Source of the DNA: Chelydra serpentina
Taxonomy: Eukaryota > Chordata > Testudines > Chelydridae
Direction: 5' to 3'
DNA: 64,000 nucleotides
NCBI GenBank assembly: GCA_037349315.1
Contig: JBAIAC010000042.1
Span: forward strand, 806,001 to 870,000
Shown here: piece after piece, positions 43,201 to 51,572 of the stretch
Numbering within the stretch: position 1 is the stretch's first letter
How the letters are laid out: every line of letters starts with the position of its first letter
Translations under genes and position numbers: made by a program
The notes under the pieces: generated by a model
The model's database searches: none
Told to the model about the DNA's origin: nothing
What the model saw: only the letters and a program-made list of their open reading frames with translations

Positions 43201-46200
43201 ACCTTAAAGACTAACAGATTTATTTGGGCATAAGCGTTCATGGGTAAAAAGCCCCCTTCTTCAGATGCATGACTCCGTGCATCTGAAGAAGTGGGTTTTT
43301 TTACCCACGAAAGCTTATGCCCAAATAAATCTGTTAGTCTTTAAGATGCCACCGGACTCCGTGTTGTTTTTGTAGATACAGACTAACACAGCTACCCCGC
43401 TGACACTTGTTTAAAAGAGAATGTAAATCGTCAAGTAATTGCAATATTTCGTTTTTTGTTATAATTTCCCCAAATACTGAATTGGCCAGATTTCCGTCAG
43501 TGTCCGCACTGGCATCAACTCGTCTTGAAGATCGGAGCTGCTGGGTACGTTGTCCTGCTGATGACAGTCGTAGTGCTGAGTGTTTGGGGTAAGTCGCTCC
43601 ACATCAGTTATTCACTTGCAAGCATATCACAGGCAGTCAGGTCACAGTAATACCTATGGTTAAGGCATTTCTATTACAAGGGACATTTTTTGGTTCTTAT
43701 AATTTCCCAGTTTTCACATTTGGAGCTAAATTTTCCCCTGTTCATGCTTAGCAATATTTAAAAAAAAGTTTGAGCAAAAGTAGCTCAGACATTCTTGGAT
43801 ATGGCAAAAGTGCGGAGGGGAAAATAGGCTTGTGACTTCTTTTTTTAACAGCTGTGTGACAAGGTGTTTGCCATAGAAATGAGTTGGGGAACCGGGGAAC
43901 CAGCTCCCCTAGGATTTGGGCAGCCCAGAACTGAGGCATTCTATTTTATTGCAATTTCTGTTTTATTTTTAAAGTTGGTTAAAAGAGCTACTCTTCTAAG
44001 CAGCAGTTGCTTTTAATGTCCTAGAAAAAAGATTTCTGGCTAACACAAGGCATCGAAACAAACTTGCTGTTGTAGTTAGTACTCAGGGCTTTTCTGATTT
44101 TCTTGCTCAATGTGTCAAACGGTTTCTTAACATCAAACAGGAGACACAGCCAACAAGGAAATAAGATAAGCGCTCAGGCTGTTTTAAGACAGCCGGTAGC
44201 TGCCGCTTTTAATAATTTTAAAAAGAAAATGAAATGAAAAGAAATTGAAAAATAGAACCAAATATAAAAACTCAATACAAAAATTAATGATAAACGTAAT
44301 ACAAATAAAAAATTGATTTCAAAATTTTGAACTATTTCAGCATTTCATTTTGAAATTTTTGAATGCAATTGTTTTGATTTTTTTTTCCCTAAATGGTTTT
44401 TTTTTTTAAATTTCCACTCCACAGAAAATTGCGAAATTTCTACTTTGTTCCAACAATTTTTAGAATGAAAATGTCATCATAATGCAGTGGCACAGAAATC
44501 TGAATGTTGATCCCCCCCACTCTACTCATCAGTTTGGGGGAGACATTTAAAAGGTCTAGGCCTTGAACATACGGTTCACCAACGTTCCTTTCTGTGGTTC
44601 CTTAACATTTTGATTTGGGGAAGTTCTAAGGATTTGATGTTGCTGTTTTGTAATAGTTCAGTTATCATGCACAGTGATTTTTGTTATACTAGGAGGATGG
44701 TTTTTAATAGCAGATCTGCTCCTTTAGCACTTTGCTTGCAGATAGAATTTAAATGGCATTTTTCCGATGCTGACCTGGAGGGTTTCCCCAGTTTAACTAA
44801 AGGTGTGGATTTAAGCGAATGTAGTTAAACTGACACAACCCCAGTTGTTGATCATCTTATCTTAACTTGATTGGGAGCAGATTTAAGCAAAACTGAAATA
44901 AGGGCATTGCTAGGAGTGTTAGTGATGATCATGTAGTATTCAGGCCGGTCTATTTGCCTGAGGTAGGAATCGAGGCAGTCGTCAAGTGTATGCTTGTTTA
45001 TTACACTCCCACTCTATCCAGAAACACTTTAGCTTTATCACTTCTCTCTCTTTTCACCCCGTCTGCATGTGGGCAGATGTAACACGCAGTGTCTTTGTTC
45101 TTTGTTCACACATATTAGTAAGAATATAAAAATATCAAAAGGCAAATGGGCAAACAACTCAAGACCCCACATTCTTTCTCAGGAAAATATACAGGCCTGA
45201 ATACTACATTATCACCACTAAGGCATCCCCACTCATCAAACCAGTGCAAGTTTGTGTGTGGACAAGGCTTGTATAATCCGTAAGCATTGCATAGGCTCTA
45301 CACACGCATGTGCAAGAAGGCGAAGGAGCCATAGGCGCCAACTTCGTGGGTGCTCCGGTGCTGGAGCACCCACGGGGAAAAATTGGTGGGTGCTCTGCAC
45401 CCACCGGCAACTCCCCGCCCGCCCCGGACCCGCGGCAAACTCACCGGAGCACCGGGAGACGTTGCGGGGCCCCGCCCCTGACACTGGGCAACGTTGCGTC
45501 GGTGTCGGGGCAGGGCCCCGCAACGTCACCCGGCGTCGGGGGCCGGGCCCGGCATCGGGGCCCCGCCCCTGACGCCAGGCGTCAGCACCCACCGGCGTAA
45601 CAGGAAGTTAGCGGCTGTGGAAGGAGCATTTCATTTCTGATGTGAAGATGCACTTGGGATAAGGTAGAGGTTCGAAGGAGCCCACCTCAATCTCCGTGAT
45701 CAAGGAATGCAGGCAATGAATTACATAGGTCTGTTCAGAAGCTCAGCTCTTTTTAATGCTCAAAATTGTGCACACAAACTCTGCCACAGTGCCCATTTTG
45801 TGCAAGGTGGGAGAAAATAGTAAGTCTCCCATAATGTAATGGCTTTGTTACATTTCAGGGGGGAGTTGCTATTTTTTTTTTAAAACTCAGGCAATGACAT
45901 AGAAAGATTACAAGGACCTTATTGAGGTGGCAAAGTCAAGCACTCAAGAACTAGGAAATGCCAGCAATGCCTGTGCAAAACCTGAATTCAGCCCCCCTTG
46001 TGTGTTGGCATCATGATAATTACATGAGCACGCGCTATTTTTTTTTCCCCTGGAACCCCCGTGCCTCAGTCAGTGCACAGAATGGGCAGTGCTCACAGCA
46101 CCTGTTGTAAAGGTGTAGGCCCAGAAATCAGAAGAGGTTATGCAAATGATGCAATGCCCTGATTTCCATAAGTCTTCATTCTCCCCCAATGAGTTCCACC

Positions 46201-48975
46201 CCTCTGACACACCCCTTTCTAACTGGCCCTCCTTACTGAAATTCCCCCCACTGTCTCTGACTGAGGGCTGGTTGTGGGTGGGGGGGCTAAGGAGAGAGTC
46301 CTGGAAAACCTCTGGAGTCCCTATGTTTTCAAATCCTAGAGCGGTTTTCCAGTACTCTAACCATAGAGACTTTGCCTAGAGTGCCTCCCACATAAATACC
46401 CATTCACCCAGCTCCCCGGCTCAGTGACAGTGGGAGATAGAAGCAGGCGCTGAATCAGGAGTGATCCAGCCAACTCAGGAAACTGACTGGCTCCGGTGCT
46501 GAATGCAAGAGGCAGCTGTGCCATACGCAGCCCCTTGCTTCTCACACGCTGCCCACCATCCAACCCCTTCAATGAATCAAAGTCCACCCCGCATCCCTGC
46601 TACAGCTACCATCCAATCCATGCACTGAATAAGGCCAGGGTTCGGTGTGGACAGCCTGCGTATCACACTAACGCAGATGCACTGTGGGGCAGAGGTGAAG
46701 TTGCACAAACAAGCTTCGCCGAGACATTGGCCTAACTTTTGAGCGCTGCCCTCTGCAACCTCCATGGTCTTTGTACATAGAAGAAGCTAGGGAATTGTAG
46801 GAATTTTCTTGCTTGTTTTCGTGCCCCTTACACTTGCCAACAATCAACTTGATCATTCTCAACAGCAGGACAAAATGAAACAGACGGGATCCCAGTGCAT
46901 GAATTCACCTGAGTTGCTCATGAAGGCCTTACCTTTGTTACACGGATAGGAAAAGTGAGAAGGAGCTGAACGGTTGTAGCGAAGGAGATGCCCAATCCAT
47001 CTGTTTCTTTCAGTCCCCCCGTCTCTTTCCCTAGCGCAGTCACTAGACGCTACTGAATGAGGTGTAATTTACAGACCCACATTCGTAATGTTTTAAAGCA
47101 CAACCAATGTTCATTCACATGGATGTTGCACTGAAGTTTTTCAGGGCTCCTCAGGGAGTGGACTGGCCCCTGAAGGCGACGCAGTCTCCGAGAGACCCAG
47201 AAATGAAAGTAAATGCGTCGCCAGCCACGAGAAATTGTCTTACCTGAAAAAGCACCTGTGTGACCCACCCCAAAGCAGCTCAACAGGTAACGTCAGAGGC
47301 GCTGACTTCCATTTTTCTGGGTAGGTGCATCTTCAGTGGGTTGTTATTTAACCTGTTTTCCTCCAGGCTGTTTGTAGGACCTGCTTTTAGCCATTCGCTC
47401 CCAGCCCCAAAGCCACTGTGCCGGTATTAGAGCTTGCCAGGAAATGGAACTTTCTGTTCTGTGGGAAATTCCAACCGTTTGGATTTTTTTTTTTCTCATC
47501 AGACTCAGAACCAAGAGCTGAATTTTTGACATTTCCTGGGAAACGAAAATTCCAAACAATTTTGATCCAGGACCATTGCAACATTTCAGTTTGATAATGT
47601 CAAACCCATCCGCCCCCTCCGCCGAGACCCCACCCTCGCTCTCTCTCTTCCTGTCCCCACTCCACCCTCTCCCCGTTACCCCCGCCCGCTCACCATTCTC
47701 CACCCTGACCTGCCAAACAGCTGATCAGCAGCGACAGTAGGTGCTACAGTAATACAAATAGCTCATTAATGACTGCTCTTTTCAATTCCCCCTCCAGAGG
47801 GCTCTAGGTGCGTACTTTGCCCCTGGGACTGGCTGCCGTACAAGGGGAAATGTTACTGGGTGTCTAAAGAAACTAGAATGTGGAACAGCAGCCGTGATGA
47901 CTGCTTAACGAAGAGCTCTCGTTTGCTGGTGACCCAGGACCAGGAGGAGATGGTAACATTAATTTTCTTGCAGGATATTGGAGCACTGCTCCGTAATAAA
48001 CCAATGTGGGAAAATGTAGTTCCAATTTGGGTAGTATTTAAAAACCTGACACTCCTGCTTCCCCTGCTCACAGTAACTGGACTTTGGTTGTCCAGTCAGT
48101 AGATCTGATTGGACACTGTCAGGTCCCCTTTTCGACCAGACTTTCCCATAAAAAAACAGGCACCTGGCCACCCTAACAGTATGTTGTGTTGTGTTGGATT
48201 TTTATTGCCCTTGGATTAACACTAAAGCAGACTTCAGAGAATTAAAGCACCATTTATTCACCCAGATGCCTGTCTCGTCCACTTTACAGGATTACATACA
48301 GACTATCACAACCGAGAAAAATTCTCTTTGGATTGGATTAAACTTTAAATCTGCCGAGAGGACGTGGATTTGGGTAGATGGCTCCCCCTTCAGTAGAGAC
48401 CTGTGAGTTTCCTTCCTAATGTTTCTACTATTTATGTTTGCAAACAATCTTACTGCCTCATTTGTGGATTCAGAAGCCAAAAATGTGACACTTCACCTCT
48501 GTCATAAATATAAAGGGAAGGGGTGAGAGGGTCTGATGCAGAGCTATAAAATCCTCTTACCAGTAAAGGGTCAAGCCCGGTGCTTTAACCAGGGCCGGCT
48601 TTAAGCCGATTCCACCGATTCCCCGGAATTGGGCCCCGCGCTCAAGGGGGCCCCGCTCCAGCGCTGTTTTTTTTTTTCACGTGGGGCCCTGCGCCCGCTA
48701 AAGCCGGCCCTGGCTTTAACAATAAGGCCAGCCTTCCCTTTGAAATGGGGGGGAAAGGAAGCCACAGCTTCCTGCCCCACGGCACCGCTACAGACCCAAC
48801 TCCCTGCGAAGTCTAAACACATCGGCAGTGACTGTCTCTTTGATTCCGCAGGTTCCCCGGAGCAGGGAGGCTCGGTAGAAGGGACTGTGGGGTGTTAAAA
48901 AGAAACCAGATTGCGTCGGAAACCTGCAGCGCTGAATTAAAATGGATCTGCCAGAAAGACGCGCTCCTGATCTAA
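40216..48975 (+). CDS. KLRB1/NKR-P1-like inhibitory NK receptor, frameshifted in last exon
   Basis: A six-exon type-II C-type lectin-like receptor: 40216-40288, 43490-43588, 47137-47286, 47798-47952, 48290-48402 and 48851-48975. All introns are GT-AG and phases agree. The product has an N-terminal ITIM (VIYADL, Tyr7), a membrane anchor at about residues 36-57, a neck and an NK-type CTLD with CVLCPWDW and LWIGLNF. NKR-P1 receptors sit on NK cells, bind CLEC2-family ligands and inhibit through SHP phosphatases. The last exon carries one extra A (A6 at 48896-48901). The frame then ends at TGA 48933-48935, giving 224 residues without the second CTLD Cys pair and WIC motif. Omitting one A would restore a family-like 237-residue reading to TAA at 48973. 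Either a natural null allele, a young pseudogene or a homopolymer sequencing error. It lies tail-to-tail with a CLEC2-like gene. Confidence 0.88.
41108..41128. repeat. CT dinucleotide microsatellite
   Basis: About ten CT units. Confidence 0.85.
42018..42680 (-). mobile_element. CR1 LINE 3' fragment
   Basis: The minus strand encodes the CR1 C-terminal region ([38 protein letters not shown]) over 42176-42607 and ends in the CR1 3' tail (AATCATAGAATCAT, plus-strand start at about 42018). It is mildly degraded and 5'-truncated. Confidence 0.9.
42690..42870 (+). repeat. MIR-like ancient repeat
   Basis: CATTATCCCTGTTTTACACA, GAAACTGAGGCACAGAGC and GATTTGCCCGGCATCACCCA match the MIR/CORE-SINE pattern on the plus strand. 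Confidence 0.75.
43183..43409. mobile_element. Inverted pair of PLE 3' ends, one insertion
   Basis: Two PLE 3' segments lie head-to-head (left arm 43188-43272 in minus orientation, right arm from about 43277 in plus orientation). They form a near-perfect hairpin around CATGACTCCGTGCATC. The pair is flanked by one perfect 13-bp duplication TTTAAAAGAGAAT (43170-43182 and 43410-43422). It lies in the receptor's intron 1, just upstream of exon 2. Confidence 0.88.
43490..43588 (+). CDS. KLRB1-like exon 2: transmembrane segment
   Basis: 99 bp, phase 1 to 1. It encodes NFRQCPHWHQLVLKIGAAG followed by a Val/Leu-rich membrane helix. The CPHWHQL segment is typical of NKR-P1; the full Cys-x-Cys-Pro Lck-binding motif of some mammalian forms is not present, since only one Cys precedes Pro. 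The donor is GGG/GTAAGT. Confidence 0.85.
43589..47136 (+). other. KLRB1-like intron 2
   Basis: It holds AT-rich self-complementary DNA (about 44215-44470) and a hAT-like MITE (45330-45619). The remainder has no recognised exon or repeat. Confidence 0.7.
45330..45619. mobile_element. hAT-like MITE of the CATAGGCGCC family
   Basis: 290 bp, with ends CATAGGCGCCAACTTC and GAAGTTAGCGGCTGTG and perfect 8-bp duplications GAAGGAGC (45322-45329 and 45620-45627). The interior contains GGGGCCCCGCCCCTGAC tandem words, which create the long GC-rich frames seen there on both strands. Confidence 0.9.
47137..47286 (+). CDS. KLRB1-like exon 3: neck (candidate)
   Basis: 150 bp, phase 1 to 1, encoding VFQGSSGSGLAPEG and later KLSYLKKHLCDPPQSST. 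The in-frame acceptor is a weak GAAG at 47133-47136; a better-looking TTTTTCAG eight bases downstream would shift the frame into a TGA. Because the exon is a multiple of three and symmetric, the gene would also stay in frame if it were skipped. Similarity of the KxLCDPPQSS stretch to lectin necks supports it. Confidence 0.65.
47798..47952 (+). CDS. KLRB1-like exon 4: CTLD part 1
   Basis: 155 bp, phase 1 to 0. It encodes EGSRCVLCPWDWLPYKGKCY with the first lectin-domain cysteines, then a Trp-Asn-Ser-Ser N-glycosylation site, and ends QDQEEM before GTAACA. Confidence 0.92.
48290..48402 (+). CDS. KLRB1-like exon 5: CTLD part 2
   Basis: 113 bp, phase 0 to 2, with acceptor CTTTACAG and donor CT/GTGAGT. 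It encodes DYIQTITTEKNSLWIGLNF and the WIWVDGSPF turn. The WIGL core of the C-type lectin fold is intact; calcium-binding EPN/QPD motifs are absent, as usual for NK-type domains. Confidence 0.93.
48590..48712. mobile_element. hAT-like MITE in KLRB1-like intron 5
   Basis: 123 bp, with ends CAGGGCCGGCTTTAAGCC and AAAGCCGGCCCTG and perfect 8-bp duplications GCTTTAAC (48582-48589 and 48713-48720). It sits within an LTR-related segment that opens TGTCATAAATATAAAGGG near 48502. Confidence 0.9.
48851..48975 (+). CDS. KLRB1-like exon 6: CTLD part 3, frameshifted
   Basis: The acceptor GATTCCGCAG ends at 48850. The phase-2 frame reads FPGAGRLGRRDCGVL and is the only one of the three that is open there. 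At the A6 run 48896-48901 it moves out of register and stops at 48933-48935. The +1-shifted remainder contains the expected second half (SETCSAELKWICQK) up to TAA at 48973-48975, which is strong evidence for a single-base indel. Confidence 0.9.
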
Positions 48976-49367
48976 GCAAGGCCGCTGCAGAACGGACAGA
49001 GAAAAGGCCTTCCGTCTGGGTCTGCCCCAGGAAGATTATTGTAAGGGCTACGTAACTTCCCTTGTTTCTCTGTTTGATGCATCTGGGGCCGGATCCCAGC
49101 TGATGTAAATCGGCGCGGCCTCGTTGGCGGAGCTGTGGGCCAGTTTACACGAGACAGGGATGCTGCTGACACTGAAGCAGCCCCCAGTGGTTGATTCACT
49201 GCTCCGGCACCATGTTCTCATGCACTGCTCTTTCCCCACCCCGCTTCTCTCTCTCGCTGAGATTCGTGGTGGGGACTGGACCCTGCCACCGTCCTGGGGC
49301 TGCCGGGTTGTTTAAGCACGGTGCTCACTAATCGCCTCTGGGCAGGATGAGGTGGTATGGTGCGTAC
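48976..49367. other. Downstream flank of the KLRB1-like gene
   Basis: This should hold the 3' UTR. No AATAAA is seen before the LTR starting at 49368. The first AATAAA downstream lies inside that LTR, near 50037. Confidence 0.4.
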
Positions 49368-50186
49368 TGTAGTAGGAAGAGGCCCTGAAACATAAGCCCA
49401 TGTATCAGAGGTCTGGTCTGAGGCCTGGGCTAAAGTGGTCCAAACTTTGCTGACATGAAGCAAAATCAGGTTGCAAGCAAGAGGCAGGCCCTGCTCACAA
49501 TCTAGCAAGCACAGAGCACTCACACAAACACAGAACACCTCAATACCAGCACACTGCCCACAGATACCAGGAACACACGGACCAAGTCAGACAAAATGAT
49601 TAACAGAGATGTTTTGATCAAACCAACATGTACAAGTTAACAGGTGGCCCCTGGATACAGCAGTGGGTGGCACCCTGATACATCATAGAATATCAGGGTT
49701 GGAAGGGACCTTAGGAGGTCATCTAGTCCAACCCCCTGCTCAAAGCAGGACCAATCCCCAATTGTTGCCCCAGATCCCTAAGTGGCCCCCTCAAGGACTG
49801 AACTCACAACCCTGGGTTTAGCAGGCCAATGCTCAAACCACTGAGCTATCCCTCCCCCCAGTAGTGAGATGTAACTTCTTTGTATCTATGTATAAAGATG
49901 TATCTCAGAGGCTGTCTTTGTCCAGTCTAGGGGATAGCAGAAAGTCCCGCTACTAGCTGAGCTGGTCCATCGCAACGGGCATACATGTGTTACCTGTAAT
50001 CCTTGAGCCAGGGCATTAGGACTGTGCTTTATTGACAATAAACCTGACCAAGCGCCTTCGCATCTTAACGGATCTTGTGGTCATTGGGCGGTTCGCTCGA
50101 GGTCGGCTGCGCCAGCTCTCTGCGCAGAGCTGGGACGGCACACAGGGAGAACACACGCACACAGCCAAGCATCTAACCTAACCACA
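49368..50186 (+). mobile_element. LTR (copy A of the same family), disrupted by a CR1 tail
   Basis: It begins TGTAGTAGGAAGAGGCCCTG and ends ACCTAACCACA, closely matching copy B at 37856-39340, including CATCTTAACGGATCTTG, GTCATTGGGCGGTTCGCTC and GGGACGGCACACAG. It is in the same orientation. A CR1 3' piece lies at 49684-49858. The flanking 5-bp duplication is not recognisable. Confidence 0.75.
49684..49858 (-). mobile_element. CR1 3' tail inserted in an LTR
   Basis: On the plus strand it reads ATAGAATATCAGGGTTGG, AAGGGACCTTAGGAGGTCA and CCAACCCCCTGCTCAAAGCA, the reverse complement of the CR1 3' UTR at 23590-23640, and ends in CACTGAGCTATCCCTCCCCC. Confidence 0.85.
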
Positions 50187-51403
50187 CCGACGATGGTACG
50201 CGGTGTCAGTTGTGGATCCCCTCAACCTCTCGTTTTTGGCACTCACTCTCTTCAGCTGCGTTTTACTCCAGACACCGATCCTGCATCCCTTTAAAAAAAT
50301 AGATTGTCTGAAAAGTCTCCCGTCACCACCCATGTGTTTTGCCACGTCAGCTCAGTTCGATGGTCTGTCTAGCCTGGGATCCTCTCTCTGGCACCAGCCA
50401 CTGCCCCAGAAGAAGGAATAAATCTCCTATAGGAATGGTTATTCCAAACTGTTCCATTCTGGAGGACGTTTCTCTCTAGCCCCAACAGCTTGGGGAAGCT
50501 GTGAGCTCTGAAGCAGGAGGGTTCAGATCCTCTGTAACTTGTTTCTAAGCAGCGAAAGTTCCTTGTTGCAGCATCGCCTGCCCGGTCTGGTTTCGGGCTA
50601 GCTGCTGCCTCAGTTTCCCTTCTCTCCAGTGGGAATCTCCCAACCTTCCAGCCTTGCTTGGTTGTTGCCGGTACCTGGCCCTCCAGCTAAGTCGTAAAAG
50701 AAAATTCCACCCCTACCAGCGTCTCCGAGGCCATAAACAAACACAAAAGAATCTGCTACCCCAGCCTCAAGCTCTCCTCTGTCTTCTTTCCACTAATTCT
50801 TCTGCTCATTCAGTGAGCACAGCTCTGAGCCCTTCCCAGACTCTCCTCCTAACCTCTCCTGGGGTTCTTAGAGTTTCTACCAAGCACCAACCCCCAGGGC
50901 TTCCTACCTGGCATCTCCCACCTACTGCTCCGCAAGCTTCTGTCCTCCTGCCACCCCCAGAGGTCTGATTTAGCCCCATGACCTGTCTGTCATGTGACTT
51001 TGCTTATTTTCGCCACCTTGGAAGGCAAGCTAAGTGTAACAGGTGGGGCTGGGACCCATCTCCCCTTAAAGGGCCAGTCACCCTGTGATATTCCCATTCT
51101 CCAGCTAAATGTCCAGTCTTTCTTGGAATCCTACTGAGCTCATGGCCTCAATAATATCTTGTGGCCATGAGTTCCACGGGATACTTAAGCAGTGTGTCAA
51201 TAAAAGATTTCTTTTCATCTGTTTTAAATCTGCTGCCTTTCCATTTCATTGGCTGTCCTCTTGATTTATTTTTTACTTGGAATAGATGCCTACTGATCAG
51301 CTATGCATTACAAATGAGTGTAAGACATTTAAATAATTTGATTTATTGGGCAGGAAGGTTTTTTGTTTTTTAATCATTTGCTCATTCAAAAGGAAGGAGC
51401 GAG
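50187..51403. other. Intergenic segment between convergent lectin genes
   Basis: No gene was recognised. An old CR1/L3-like LINE fragment (minus) occupies about 51105-51290 (GCCATGAGTTCCACGGG; GCTGCCTTTCCATTTCATTG). The 104-codon frame at 50654-50968 is Ser/Leu-rich without a domain. Confidence 0.5.
51342..51347 (-). terminator. Polyadenylation signal of the CLEC2-like gene
   Basis: The minus strand reads AATAAA 57 bases beyond the stop codon at 51404, the expected position for cleavage and polyadenylation. A second copy lies near 51265. Confidence 0.5.
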
Positions 51404-51572
51404 TTATTGCCTTGAGTGTCGCTGCTTTTCTGTCCCTTCAGGACTGTTCTCTTTTCGTTTCCCACATCGATCAGGTTTGGCACAGATCCAGTTCTTCTCT
51501 GTCTCACAGCTTGACGTGCTGACACCGACGTCATTCAGATACGCACAGTCTCCTCCTCCTCTTACTTCGAAC
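51404..51572 (-). CDS. CLEC2-like exon 5: CTLD part 3 and stop
   Basis: The acceptor GGTTGCAG is followed by RFEVRGGGDCAYLNDVGV, then CETEKNWICAKPD and a basic C-terminal tail ending at 51404. Both terminal CTLD cysteines and WIC are intact, unlike the paralogous pseudogene at 30453-30540. Confidence 0.94.

Larger units (their letters stand above)
40289..43489 (+). other. KLRB1-like intron 1
   Basis: It contains a CR1 tail scrap (about 40400-40500, minus), a CT microsatellite (41108-41128), a CR1 fragment (42018-42680, minus), a MIR-like repeat (about 42690-42870) and an inverted PLE insertion ending 80 bp before exon 2. Confidence 0.75.

Noticed and set aside
45236..45600. GC-rich 96-118 codon frames on both strands
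   Set aside because: These are entirely within the MITE at 45330-45619.
47145..47286. Use of the TTTTTCAG acceptor for the neck exon
   Set aside because: From this site the phase-1 reading hits TGA after nine codons, while the acceptor eight bases upstream keeps an open, neck-like frame through the exon.
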